DNA of 64,000 bases. Origin: CAVZCC01 sp963773765 (lineage in GTDB: Bacteria > Actinomycetota > Acidimicrobiia > Acidimicrobiales > Microtrichaceae). A model generated the notes under the pieces. That model did not search any database. It saw only the letters and a list, made by a program, of their open reading frames with translations, and was not told the DNA's origin. The position numbers and the translations under genes were made by a program. Of this stretch, positions 50,124-58,085 are shown piece after piece. Where the stretch lies: NCBI GenBank assembly GCA_963773765.1, contig CAVZCC010000001.1, positions 992,001 to 1,056,000 of the forward strand, written 5' to 3'. Every line of letters begins with the position of its first letter. Within the stretch, counting starts at the first letter, position 1.

Positions 50124-50897
50124 GTGCCTGCGCCGACCGACCTCCCCGCCCCGGTGCAGTCCGCCCTGGTGCTCGGCGCCGGGAGCGAGATCGCCACGGC
50201 CATCGTGGCCGAGCTCACCCGGGTGGGCCTGCAGCGTGCGGTCCTGGCCGCCCGGGACCCCGACGCGGCCCACGCCGCCGTGTCGGCCGCGGCACCCGGG
50301 CTGGGGCTCACCGCGGAACGGTGGGATGCCCTGGAGGTCACGACGCACGCCGCCCTGGTCGAGCGGGCCGCCACCGCGCTGGACGGCATCGACCTGATCC
50401 TGTGCGGTGTGGGCATGCTCGGCCACCACGCGGGGCTGTCCATGGCCCCGGCGGACGTGGACCTCATGGTGCGCACCAACTTCGCCGGGCCCGCCGCCGC
50501 CCTGGCGGCCGCGGCACCGGTGCTGGCCGCCCAGGGCCGCGGGACGCTGATGGTGCTGTCCTCCGTGGCCGGACTGCGGGCGCGGCGCTCCAACTACGTG
50601 TACGGGTCGTCCAAGGCCGGCCTCGACGTGTTCGCCCAGGGCCTGGACGACGCCCTGGCCGGCACCGGCGTGCGGTGCATCGTGGTACGCCCCGGGTTCG
50701 TCCGCTCCAAGATGACCACCGGGCTGGACCCGGCGCCGTTCAACACCGACCCGGCCACCGTGGCCCGCCACGCCGTGGCGGCGCTGGCCAACCCCCGTCG
50801 CCACACCGTGTCGGTCCCCCCGCTCCTGGGGCCGATGTTCGGCGTCCTGCGCAACGCCCCGCGCCCGGTCTGGCGCCGCATCGCCGGCGACCGCTGA
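50124..50897 (+). CDS. SDR-family oxidoreductase (DprE2-like)
   Basis: A 257-residue short-chain dehydrogenase. The nucleotide motif is SALVLGAGSEIATAIVAELT, an atypical GxxSEI form seen in decaprenylphosphoryl-ribose 2-epimerase subunits (DprE2). Asp in DALEVTTHAAL follows, then VLSSVAGLRARRSNYVYGSS with the catalytic YxxxK (YGSSKAGLD), and RCIVVRPGFVRSKMTTGL. DprE1 is not in the window, so a DprE2 role in cell-wall arabinan synthesis is only likely. Confidence 0.7.
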   Translation: MPAPTDLPAPVQSALVLGAGSEIATAIVAELTRVGLQRAVLAARDPDAAHAAVSAAAPGLGLTAERWDALEVTTHAALVERAATALDGIDLILCGVGMLGHHAGLSMAPADVDLMVRTNFAGPAAALAAAAPVLAAQGRGTLMVLSSVAGLRARRSNYVYGSSKAGLDVFAQGLDDALAGTGVRCIVVRPGFVRSKMTTGLDPAPFNTDPATVARHAVAALANPRRHTVSVPPLLGPMFGVLRNAPRPVWRRIAGDR

Positions 50898-50985
50898 GGG
50901 CCCTGGTTGCCCACGCACCGAACCCGGCACATGTCGTGACCGGCCGGGGTACTGTCCCGGTGCACGACAGTCGACAGGAGCGCAC

Positions 50986-51411
50986 ATGAGCATCGGACCG
51001 GTGGAGTACGTGATCATCGGGTTCCCGGGGAACAGGTTCAACGGGGACATGGTCCCGGCCCTGCAGAAGCTGGTCGAGGCCGGGACCATCCGGATCATCG
51101 ACATGCTGTTCATCACCAAGGACGCAGAGGGCAACGTCGAGGGCTTCGAGTACGAGGACCATCCCGACCTGGCCGACTACGGCGACCTCACCGAGGAGCT
51201 CGACGGGCTGCTCAACGACGAGGACATCGAGATGGCGGCCGAGGTCCTGGAGCCCAACAGCTCCGCGGCGTTCCTGGTGTGGGAGGACTGCTGGGCCAAG
51301 GAGTTCGCGGAGGCGGCCCGCGCCTCGGACGGCGTGATCCTGGCCGGCGAGCGAATCCCCCACCAGATCGTCGAAGAGGCCTTCGCCGCCCTCGGCCGAA
51401 GCGCCGACTGA
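50986..51411 (+). CDS. DUF6325-type (DUF1269-like) protein
   Basis: A 141-residue protein beginning SIGPVEYVIIGFPGNRFNGD, with ALQKLVEAGTIRIIDMLFIT and SSAAFLVWEDCWAKEFAEAA. This matches the DUF6325/DUF1269 pattern of small proteins often found with SHOCT-domain genes in actinobacteria. CAGGAGCG lies before the ATG. No signal peptide or membrane segment is evident. A role in membrane stress is only a guess. It starts a three-gene small-protein cluster. Confidence 0.75.
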   Translation: MSIGPVEYVIIGFPGNRFNGDMVPALQKLVEAGTIRIIDMLFITKDAEGNVEGFEYEDHPDLADYGDLTEELDGLLNDEDIEMAAEVLEPNSSAAFLVWEDCWAKEFAEAARASDGVILAGERIPHQIVEEAFAALGRSAD

Positions 51412-51456
51412 GCCAACCCGTACCGAGCACACGATTCCGTAGGAGGAACAAGCACC

Positions 51457-51822
51457 ATGAGACGAGGACGACGCATGGGCCGGCCCGGATTGGTCGGCAC
51501 GATGGCCCGCACCGCAGTGGTCGCCGGCACCGCCACCGCCGTTGCCGGCGGGGTGTCACGCCGCCAGCAGGGCAAGGCCCAGGCAGCCGCGGCCGGACCA
51601 GCAGGCCGACATGGCCCAGCAGCAGCAGATCGACCAGATGCAGGCGCAGCTGGACCAGAATGCAGCGGCCCAACAGGCGGCCGCCGCTCCCGCTCCGGCT
51701 CCGCGGCGGGGGGCATGTCCGAGGATGCCATCAGCCAGCTCAAGGAGCTCGCTGCGCTCAAGGAGCAGGGCATCCTCACCGAGGAGGAGTTCGCGGCCCA
51801 GAAGGCCAAGATCCTCGGCTGA
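51457..51822 (+). CDS. SHOCT-domain small protein, two compensating frameshifts
   Basis: About 121 residues. The N terminus, MRRGRRMGRPGLVGTMARTA, leads to a short membrane-like stretch. The middle is Gln/Ala-rich and should read DQQADMAQQQQIDQMQAQL, but it is shifted by one base between about 51,592 and 51,705. The last part, DAISQLKELAALKEQGILTE, is a clear SHOCT oligomerisation domain. AGGAGG lies before the ATG. The two compensating breaks suggest sequencing errors. It follows the DUF6325 gene by 45 bases. Confidence 0.75.
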   Translation: MRRGRRMGRPGLVGTMARTAVVAGTATAVAGGVSRRQQGKAQAAAAGPAGRHGPAAADRPDAGAAGPECSGPTGGRRSRSGSAAGGMSEDAISQLKELAALKEQGILTEEEFAAQKAKILG

Positions 51823-51835
51823 TGAGCACAGCATC

Positions 51836-52093
51836 GTGAGCGGCTCGGACGCCGTCCGGTCGCACCGGTCGTGGCGGTCCATCGCCAGCTTCCGGTCGGC
51901 GTGGTCGGCGTTCTCCGCGCTCAGCGTGGCGTCCGCCCTGTCGTTCCTGTCGATCGGCTCGGCCGGCTCGATCCTGTCGATCGGGTCCTCCGGCTCGATC
52001 CTGTCGATCGGGTCCTCGGGCTCGATCCTGTCGATCGGCGCCAGCGGGGGCTTCTGCCAGGTCGGCTCCGGGCGCACCGACCGCCGGTGCTGA
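51836..52093 (+). CDS. Ser/Gly/Ile nonapeptide-repeat small protein
   Basis: An 85-residue protein with a GTG start 13 bases after the SHOCT stop. Residues 37-70 hold repeats of SIGSSGSIL-like units (period 9): FLSIGSAGS, ILSIGSSGS, ILSIGSSGS, ILSIGASGG. A regular turn-per-repeat beta structure is possible. Similar short Ser/Gly/Ile-rich proteins occur beside SHOCT/DUF1269 genes in actinobacteria, but no function is known to me. Only one Cys is in the C-terminal part besides the last residue. Confidence 0.6.
   Translation: MSGSDAVRSHRSWRSIASFRSAWSAFSALSVASALSFLSIGSAGSILSIGSSGSILSIGSSGSILSIGASGGFCQVGSGRTDRRC
51945..52038 (+). repeat. 27-bp tandem repeat inside the small repeat protein
   Basis: The core TCCTGTCGATCGG begins at 51945, 51972, 51999 and 52026, exactly 27 bases apart. 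It is about 3.5 copies and encodes the nine-residue repeat. It is a coding repeat rather than a CRISPR or satellite. Confidence 0.9.
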
Positions 52094-52128
52094 CGCCCTG
52101 CTGATCCGGCCGGGCGTGTCCGGTCGGT

Positions 52129-53529
52129 TCAGCCGGTGAAGGCGAGCCGGGCCGGCGTGGCCGCGATCGTGGTCGTCGTGGTGGTCGTGGTGGCAGCCGC
52201 CACCTGGGCCGCCACCACGGCACCGGCGGTGGCGGGGTTGGCCGGGCCGTAGATGTCGTTGGCCCACGTGACGCCGACCTCGTTCACCATGGGCGCCCCG
52301 GCCGTTGCCGCGGCCGAGACGGTCCCGGTGGCGGTGAAGGTCGCGCTGCCCACGGGCATGGACGCTGCGGTGCAGGTGACCGTGGAGCACGTCCAGGAGC
52401 CCACGCCGGAGGTGAACACCAGGGTCAGGTTCTGGACCAGGGCCGGCGCCACGTCACCGACCACCACGTCGGTGGCGGTGGTCGGGGTGCCGTTGGGCGC
52501 CCCGGAGTTGGTCACCGTCACCGTCCAGGACACCGGGCTGCCGACGGCGGCGGTGGTCTGGTCGGCGGACTTGGTGACGCTGAGGACCGTGTCGCCGGAG
52601 CCCACGACCACGATGGGGTCCGTCTGGGTGGCCGACCCGGCGGTCGGGCCGGTCCAGGCCAGGTCGGCCCGGTTGGAGCCGTCCCCACCGGTGGTGGTGG
52701 TCGCCGCGGAGCCGGCGAAGGTGAAGCTGGCCGACTCACCCGGGTTGAGCGACCCAGCGCTGCAGATCAGCCCGCCACAGGAGAACCCACTGCCGCCCCC
52801 GGTGTGCGACAGCGTCCCGCCGGTCTGGATGTAGGTGCCGTCGGGGACGTCGGTGAGGGAGATCCCGGTGATGGTCGGACCGGCTGCGGCGGGGTAGCTG
52901 ACGACCATGGTGCAGGCCACGGACTGGGCCGAGTCCACCGTGGCGGGGCACGACGTGGCCAGGTCCAGGGCGGTGTCCAGGTCCACGGTGAGGGCCGCGG
53001 TCGCCAGCTGCTGGAACACGTAGGGCAGCACGCCCCGGCCGAACTCGGCGGTGAGGTCCACCGTCCCCGACACCACGCCCGGGTTGGTCACGTAGGTGAA
53101 GCGGAACCGCTGGTGGTACCCGGCGTGCAGGACCTGCTTGAGGCAGTGGTCACGGAAGATCACCAGGTGGTTCCACAGCGGCGACAGGCAGTCGACCTGG
53201 GTCAGGGTGGCGTTGGAGGGTGCGGTCTGCTCGGCGACGATGCAGTCGAACACCAGCGGCACGCAGATCCGGTTGGAGTCGAGCGTGGCCTCGGCCACGA
53301 TCGTCCAGTTGCTGGTCGACGCGTTGTACGTCCGGGACACCAGGTCCAGGTCCAGGCTGGCCCGCCGGTTGTCCACGGCGGCGGCACCGGCCTGTTGGGC
53401 CGAGGCGGTGTCCGTGGTGGCGCTGCCCACCAGGGGCACCAGGCCGATCAGGAGCGTGGCGGCGACGACGGACAGGACCCGTCGCAGCGTGGTGCGGGCC
53501 GTCGGCCCGGCGTCGGAGATGGAACCCAT
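52129..53529 (-). CDS. Exported DUF11-type protein with truncated LAFTG end
   Basis: A 466-residue protein. The signal peptide is VLSVVAATLLIGLVPLVGSA with a probable cleavage after SAQQA. A conserved-Ala-rich region follows with paired Cys (CIVAEQTAPSN, VDCLSPLWNH). The second half contains a DUF11-like beta module (TKSADQTTAAVGSPVSWTVT, VTNSGAPNGTPTTATDVVVG). A Thr-rich linker of eight Thr leads to ARLAFTG and a stop. LAFTG resembles an LPxTG-type sorting signal, but the membrane helix and charged tail normally after it are absent. Confidence 0.75.
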   Translation of the reverse strand: MGSISDAGPTARTTLRRVLSVVAATLLIGLVPLVGSATTDTASAQQAGAAAVDNRRASLDLDLVSRTYNASTSNWTIVAEATLDSNRICVPLVFDCIVAEQTAPSNATLTQVDCLSPLWNHLVIFRDHCLKQVLHAGYHQRFRFTYVTNPGVVSGTVDLTAEFGRGVLPYVFQQLATAALTVDLDTALDLATSCPATVDSAQSVACTMVVSYPAAAGPTITGISLTDVPDGTYIQTGGTLSHTGGGSGFSCGGLICSAGSLNPGESASFTFAGSAATTTTGGDGSNRADLAWTGPTAGSATQTDPIVVVGSGDTVLSVTKSADQTTAAVGSPVSWTVTVTNSGAPNGTPTTATDVVVGDVAPALVQNLTLVFTSGVGSWTCSTVTCTAASMPVGSATFTATGTVSAAATAGAPMVNEVGVTWANDIYGPANPATAGAVVAAQVAAATTTTTTTTIAATPARLAFTG

Positions 53530-53598
53530 GGACTGTCTATCGGCGGTTCCGGGGACCGCCTGAGCCTTGCGGCCCGGCCCGTGCCCTCCCGCAGGGGG

Positions 53599-54015
53599 TC
53601 AGCCTGCGGGTCGGTCGGACGGGGGCTGCAGGTCCAGGGCCGCGCTGTTCATGCAGTAGCGCATGCCGGTGGGCCGGGGTCCGTCCGGGAAGACGTGGCC
53701 CAGGTGGGCGTCGCACGTGCCGCAGCGGATCTCCACCCGGCGCATGCCGTGGGTGGTGTCCTCGATCTCGGTGACGGCGCCCGGCGCCACCGGTTCCCAG
53801 AAGCTGGGCCAGCCGGAGCCGGACTCGAACTTGGTGTCGCTGGTGAACAACGGGCTCGCGCAGACCACGCAGTGGTACACGCCGTCGTCGTGGCAGTCCC
53901 AGTAGCGGCCGGTGAAGGGCGGCTCCGTGCCGGCCTCCTGGGTGATGTGCCACTGGTTGGCGTCGAGCCGCTGGCGCAGGCCGTCCAGGTCCGGGGGTGT
54001 GCCCTCCACGGTCAT
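53599..54015 (-). CDS. msrB: Peptide-methionine (R)-S-oxide reductase MsrB
   Basis: MsrB repairs the R-sulfoxide of methionine. The 138-residue protein has the zinc pairs CVVC and CGTC, the substrate strand GSGWPSFWEPV and the catalytic Cys in MRYCMNSAALDL. N-terminal GTEPPFTGRYWDCHDDGVYH is typical. The ATG at 54015 overlaps the stop of the site-2 protease gene (ATGA), so the two are coupled. Confidence 0.95.
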   Translation of the reverse strand: MTVEGTPPDLDGLRQRLDANQWHITQEAGTEPPFTGRYWDCHDDGVYHCVVCASPLFTSDTKFESGSGWPSFWEPVAPGAVTEIEDTTHGMRRVEIRCGTCDAHLGHVFPDGPRPTGMRYCMNSAALDLQPPSDRPAG

Positions 54016-55238
54016 CGGCTCGCCACCGGAGGGTCCCAGTGCTGCACCGGCGCACCGGGCGGAGGCGGCGGTGGGCCGGCCGCGGGCACGGGGGGCGGGG
54101 CGCCCTTGGACGTGGCCGCCATCCGTCCCAGCACCACGGCGCGCTGGATCTCCGCCGGGCCCACGAGTCCGACCAGGTGGTCCCGGGACATGACCAGGGC
54201 CAGGCCCTCCGCCTCCGGGCGCAGCCGCTCCATGAGGTCGGTGACCTTCTCGTCCAGGGTGGCGGTGGGCAGGAAGGCGGCCGGGATCATGATCTGGGCC
54301 ACCTCCGTGGTCACCCACTGCTCGGCCGGCACGCGCTTGATCTGGTTCATGGTCACGACGCCGGCGACATGACCGCCGAAGTCCAGCACCGGGACCGCGG
54401 TCTGGGTGGTCCACCGCAGGGGGCCGTTCACGGTGTCCGACACGCTGGTCCAGGACCGCACCACCTGTGGGTCGCGGACCATGACGGCGGACACCGGGAG
54501 GTCCCCCAGTGCCCGCTCGCCCACGTAGTGGGCCTCCTCCATGCGGGCCGCACCCAGCAGGAACCAGCCGATGAAGGCGGTCCACAGTCCGCCGAAGCTC
54601 CCGAGGAAGAAGATCTCGGCGAAGCCGGCCGCGATCAGCAGGAGGCTCACCACCTTGCCGGCCCGGGCTGCGGAGACCTTGGCCTTGAGCCGGTCACCGC
54701 GGATCTTCCACAGCGCGGCGGCCAGGATGCGGCCGCCGTCGAGCGGCGCGCCGGGGATGAGGTTGAACACGGCCAGGAGGCCGTTGATCACCCCGAGCCA
54801 CCACAGCAGCACGACGTACAGCCCCGGGGCGCCGACCGCGTCCAGGCCGTAGGCGGAGCCCAGGAAGACCGCCGCCAGCAGGAAGCTCATGCCGGGCCCG
54901 GCCGCGGCGATGCGGAACTCGGCGCCGGCGTTGGTGGCCTCGTTCTTGAACTGGGCCACCCCGCCGAAGAGCCACAGGGTGATGCCCTCCACCTCGATGC
55001 CGTTGCGCTGGGCGACCACCGAGTGGGACAACTCGTGGGCCAGCAGGCTGCCCAGGAACAGCAGCGCACCGATCAGGGCCACGGACCAGTAGGCGCCGGA
55101 GGAGAGGCCCGGCTCCCCCATGGGCAGGATGGTGGCGGCCAGGCTCCAGGTGAGCAGGCCACCGATGAGCAGGACGCCGAGATCCGCCGACACCTCGATG
55201 CCGAAGATCCGTCCGAGTCGAATGCCGCCTTGACGCAT
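54012..55238 (-). CDS. Site-2 protease family M50 membrane metalloprotease with CBS pair
   Basis: A 408-residue protein. The zinc motif HELSH is in LFLGSLLAHELSHSVVAQRN, and the third ligand in NLIPGAPLDGGRILAAALW. It has about six membrane helices. The C-terminal part carries two CBS domains (VSAVMVRDPQVVRSWTSVSD and TTEVAQIMIPAAFLPTATLD). A Pro/Gly/Ala-rich tail ends it. This is an SREBP-type S2P with regulatory CBS modules, which are common in actinobacteria. GGAGGAAGAAGGTG precedes the ATG at 55238. Confidence 0.92.
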   Translation of the reverse strand: MRQGGIRLGRIFGIEVSADLGVLLIGGLLTWSLAATILPMGEPGLSSGAYWSVALIGALLFLGSLLAHELSHSVVAQRNGIEVEGITLWLFGGVAQFKNEATNAGAEFRIAAAGPGMSFLLAAVFLGSAYGLDAVGAPGLYVVLLWWLGVINGLLAVFNLIPGAPLDGGRILAAALWKIRGDRLKAKVSAARAGKVVSLLLIAAGFAEIFFLGSFGGLWTAFIGWFLLGAARMEEAHYVGERALGDLPVSAVMVRDPQVVRSWTSVSDTVNGPLRWTTQTAVPVLDFGGHVAGVVTMNQIKRVPAEQWVTTEVAQIMIPAAFLPTATLDEKVTDLMERLRPEAEGLALVMSRDHLVGLVGPAEIQRAVVLGRMAATSKGAPPPVPAAGPPPPPPGAPVQHWDPPVASR

Positions 55239-55625
55239 GGTCACACCTTCTTCCTCCGGTGGGGCGACGGGTCGCCCGGGTGAGTTCACCGAAGGTCTTC
55301 CTCGCCCCGAAGGACCCACGCCGCCGGGCCGGAGCCGTGATGACGACAGCGTGACTGGGAGGTACTCCCCTTCACGGCCAACCATACCCCCCACGGTGTG
55401 TCGGGTGGCCGGGCGGTTCGATACCGGGCGCTGCGCTGAGCGGTGCCTCAGTCCGGACCGGGCGGATCCGGGCCGGCCGGAACCCCCGTGACCACCCCGA
55501 GAACGCAACTGACCCCCGGCCGCAGAGTAGGAGGGAAGGGAAGAACCCTACGGCCGGGGGTCGTTGCTCCTGCATTTCTAGTCGATCCTTCGAACCCCGC
55601 GCGGTTCACATCGCGGTGATTCCCA
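55239..55625. other. 387-bp intergenic region between M50 protease and yaaA
   Basis: No convincing gene is present. It holds the 12-bp inverted repeat at 55511-55562 and, closer to the protease, an AG-rich ribosome-site region. It presumably contains the protease promoter on the minus strand. Confidence 0.7.
55511..55562. terminator. 12-bp perfect inverted repeat (terminator or leader hairpin)
   Basis: GACCCCCGGCCG (55511-55522) and CGGCCGGGGGTC (55551-55562) pair perfectly around a 28-base purine-rich loop. It lies 64 bases after the yaaA stop and 273 bases before the M50 gene start. It has no T run. It could end yaaA or act in the leader of the protease mRNA. Confidence 0.55.
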
Positions 55626-56430
55626 TCACACCCCCGGTGCCTTCACCAGGAACAGCGTGGTCCGGGCCCCGTCGCGCACGGTGCGCTCCGGATCCAGGCG
55701 GTAGCCGGCCGGGTGCTCCCAGTCGGCCAGCGAGCGGGCATCGGTGCCGGGGTGGGTCAGGAGGTGGCGCACCAGGGCGCCCTTCAGGAACTTGTTCCAG
55801 TGCGCCACTGCCACCAAAGAGCCGTTGCGACCGGGCTCCAGGAAGGTGACCGAGAGCTGCTCCGTCCCGACCGGAGGGCGCCACGCCGCGTCGTGCTCCT
55901 GGGGCAGCAGGTTCCAGATGCGGCGCCGGCCGGCCGCCTCGACCAGTCGCGCGGTCAGGGCGTCGCGCCAGAAGGAGGACAGCTTCCCGGTGCCGGGCAG
56001 CGCCGCACCCATCTTCAGCTTGTAGTCGGGGATCCGGTCCGACGGCGCCACCAGGCCCCACAGACCCGACAGGATCACCACCGAGCCGTCCAGCCGACGG
56101 CGGGCCGCGACGGGCAGCGTCGGCGATGTCGAGCGCGTCGTAGAGCACACCGGTGTAGCGCTCGATGGCAGGCCGGGTCGGGGCCGTCGTCACCTCCCGG
56201 TCCGCAGCCGTCGCCGCGGCGAGCGCCTCGCCCTTCACCCCGAGCAGTGCCCGCCGGGCCGGCTCGGCGCTCCGCATGGCCCGACGCAGGCCGGCGATCA
56301 CCGCCACCCGCCGGTCGTCGAGGTCGAACGCCATGGACCCCGGCTGCCACGGCGGGCCGTCGCCACCGGGGGCCTTGCCCTCGGACGGCGGCAACAGGAT
56401 GAGCGGGGAACGCGACGCCATGGCGGTCAT
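55626..56430 (-). CDS. yaaA: Peroxide-stress protein YaaA, one frameshift
   Basis: YaaA lowers free iron under peroxide stress and binds DNA. The 268-residue protein begins LILLPPSEGKAPGGDGPPWQ, then ALLGVKGEALAAATAADREV and TRPAIERYTGVLYDALDI. After a one-base insertion near 56,120 it continues VAARRRLDGSVVILSGLWG, DRIPDYKLKMGAALPGTGKL and VAHWNKFLKGALVRHLL, all YaaA family blocks. The ATG at 56430 (MTAMASRS) overlaps a small open frame upstream. Confidence 0.88.
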
Positions 56431-56473
56431 GCTCGCACGGGCCGGCCCCGACGCCGGAACCCGCTCCCGGCGA

Positions 56474-56608
56474 CGTCAGCGAACGGGCCGGGCCTCCATC
56501 GAGTCGGCCGACACCAAGATCCCGGAGCGCTGCGAGCGCGACCAGCACCACGCCACCCACGCCGACCGCCAGCGCCAGCGCCAGCGCCAGGAGCCCGACC
56601 TGGAACAT
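56474..56608 (-). CDS. Possible small single-helix membrane protein
   Basis: From an ATG at 56608 the frame reads MFQVGLLALALALAVGVGGV then VLVALAALRDLG, a single hydrophobic helix. The helix frame itself stays open into yaaA. An adjacent frame, one base away, reads VSADSMEARPVR and stops near 56,474; another reaches a TGA that overlaps the yaaA ATG. The 3' end is thus uncertain. It may be a short membrane gene or chance. Confidence 0.3.
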
Positions 56609-56669
56609 GGGTTGGTCCGAGCCGGGCAGCCGCCTCTGTGGCCCGACCACCTGGAACTCGTTTCCCATG

Positions 56670-56743
56670 TGCCCCCGGCAGGACTCGAACCTGCGGCCGG
56701 TGGATTAGAAGTCCACTGCTCTGTCCAGCTGAGCTACGGGGGC
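56670..56743 (-). tRNA. tRNA-Arg (TCT anticodon)
   Basis: A 7-bp acceptor stem (GCCCCCG with CGGGGGC), D arm GCTCAGCTGGACAGAGC, anticodon loop CTTCTAA between GTGGA and TCCAC, and a T arm with GTTCGAGTC are present. CCA is not encoded. Confidence 0.97.
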
Positions 56744-56779
56744 GGCGACGGCACCGTATATGATCCTCCCCCTTGCCTT

Positions 56780-56855
56780 GGTGGCCGTAGCTCAGCCCGG
56801 TTAGAGCGCCAGGTTGTGGCCCTGGAGGTCGGGGGTTCAAGTCCCCTCGGTCACC
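56780..56855 (+). tRNA. tRNA-His (GTG anticodon)
   Basis: The acceptor stem GTGGCCG pairs with CGGTCAC. G at 56780 serves as the -1 residue and pairs with C at 56855, the tRNA-His identity pair. The anticodon loop is TTGTGGC, and the T arm has GTTCAAGTC. Confidence 0.96.
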
Positions 56856-56944
56856 CACCGCGGCAGGCGGCGAAGGCGGTCCCTGACCGCTGCCGTCGGG
56901 TCGCTACAATTCAGTACTCCGTCGGGCCGGGCCCGGCGGAGCAT

Positions 56945-57017
56945 GCGCCTCTAGCTCAATTGGCAGAGCATCGGACTCTTAATCCGCAGGTTCTGGGTTC
57001 AAGTCCCAGGGGGCGTA
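56945..57017 (+). tRNA. tRNA-Lys (CTT anticodon)
   Basis: The acceptor stem GCGCCTC pairs with GGGGCGT (two G-U pairs). D arm GCTCAATTGGCAGAGC, anticodon loop CTCTTAA between CGGA and TCCG, and a T arm with GTTCAAGTC are present. CCA is not encoded. Confidence 0.96.
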
Positions 57018-57022
57018 CAACG

Positions 57023-57063
57023 GAGAGGCCGGATCCCTTGCAGCGCAGGGGATCCGGCCTCTC
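57023..57063 (+). terminator. Perfect 15-bp terminator hairpin after tRNA-Lys
   Basis: GAGAGGCCGGATCCC (57023-57037) pairs perfectly with GGGATCCGGCCTCTC (57049-57063) around an 11-base loop. It starts 6 bases after tRNA-Lys. No T run follows, as is usual in this genome. Confidence 0.85.
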
Positions 57064-57068
57064 GTGCA

Positions 57069-57326
57069 TCACATGGGGATGGGCCCGGGGGCGCAGAGCC
57101 ACACGTCCGAAGGCGCTGCGTCGTCGTCGGCCAGGGCGGTCTGGTCCAGTTGGTGGATGACGTTGCGACCGACCGCGGCCTGGCACGTCCCGTTGGCGCC
57201 GGAGCAGTCGGCGGCACGCACGACGGTCTGGACCAAGTTGGGGTCGGAACCGCCGCTGCAGGTGCCGTCGGAGCTGAACGTGTACCGGGCGTTGCCGGCC
57301 GCGTCGGGGCGGCGGCGGATCGACAC
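57069..57326 (-). CDS. Possible remnant or short gene with paired cysteines
   Basis: The minus-strand frame ending at 57069 reads protein-like: NARYTFSSDGTCSGGSDPNL, then VRAADCSGANGTCQAAVGRN and DAAPSDVWLCAPGPIPM. It has five spaced Cys and looks like the C-terminal end of an exported protein. Upstream of 57326 the reading is unclear; another frame gives CAAGVGLAGCVDPP, so one or two indels may lie near 57,320-57,360. I cannot name a family. A broken gene or a frameshifted small gene are both possible. The rest of the 464-base gap 57,064-57,527 shows nothing else I can support. Confidence 0.35.
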   Translation of the reverse strand: MSIRRRPDAAGNARYTFSSDGTCSGGSDPNLVQTVVRAADCSGANGTCQAAVGRNVIHQLDQTALADDDAAPSDVWLCAPGPIPM

Positions 57327-57527
57327 AGCCGGCCAGGCCGACCCCCGCCGCGCATGTCGCCCGGCGGGCAGGCCCACCGTCGAATCGAGCCGGACGACCC
57401 CCGCCTCCCCAAGCCCTGCCAACACGGACCGCAGATCCGTGCCATGGCGGCTCCGCCGCCCGGACAACCTCAAGATTTCCTCAAGACGACCGATCTGGAA
57501 CCCAGGCCCCGAGGGATGGAGGATCCG

Positions 57528-58085
57528 GTGAAGGGAGTCCTGTTCAACGTCGTCGAGGACGTGGTCGACGAGACCCTCCCGGCCGATTCCTGGGACCGGG
57601 CACTGGAGGACGGGCACCTCCACGGTGCCTACACCTCGATGGGCAGCTACCCCGACGGGGAGCTCACCACGATCGTCGCGTCGCTGGCGGACCAGGCCGG
57701 CCTGGACCCGGCGGACGTGCTGCGTCACGCCGGCCGGCACGGATTCGCCCACCTGGTTCAGCGCCAACCGGACCTGGTGGACGGATTCGACGACCTGGGC
57801 GCCCTGCTGCACGGCCTGGACGACGTCATCCACCCCGAAGTGCTCAAGCTCTATCCGGAGGCCAACCCGCCCCGGTTCGAGGTCAGGGACCTCGGCCCCG
57901 GCTCGTGGCAGCTCGTCTACCGCTCGGACCGCCGGCTGTGCCACCTGGCCGAGGGCCTCATCGAGGGCGCCGGCGTGCACTTCGGCGTCGCCACCACCAT
58001 CACCCAGGCCGAGTGCACCCTCGACGGCGCGGCGCGCTGCGTCCTGCTCGTCGAGTCCTACCCGGAGCCACCTCCGGCACCATGA
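57528..58085 (+). CDS. H-NOX (heme nitric oxide/oxygen-binding) protein
   Basis: H-NOX proteins bind NO (or O2) at a heme and control partner kinases or cyclases. The 185-residue length is typical. The GTG at 57528 has GGAGG 6 bases before it and yields MKGVLFNVVEDVV, the family start. With that numbering the heme-ligand His is residue 102 (HPEVLKLYPEANPPRF), Pro is 115 and the YxSxR heme-propionate motif is Y131-S133-R135, exactly the canonical positions. Residue 140 is Leu, not the Tyr of O2-binding members, so NO selectivity is predicted. An upstream ATG at 57516 has its ribosome site too close. The kinase ATG overlaps its stop (ATGA). Confidence 0.93.
   Translation: MKGVLFNVVEDVVDETLPADSWDRALEDGHLHGAYTSMGSYPDGELTTIVASLADQAGLDPADVLRHAGRHGFAHLVQRQPDLVDGFDDLGALLHGLDDVIHPEVLKLYPEANPPRFEVRDLGPGSWQLVYRSDRRLCHLAEGLIEGAGVHFGVATTITQAECTLDGAARCVLLVESYPEPPPAP

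Noticed and set aside
51945..52038. Possible CRISPR-like array
   Set aside because: The 27-bp units are adjacent without unique spacers and encode a peptide repeat.
55511..55562. 6C RNA candidate
   Set aside because: Only one hairpin and no paired C-rich loops typical of that RNA.
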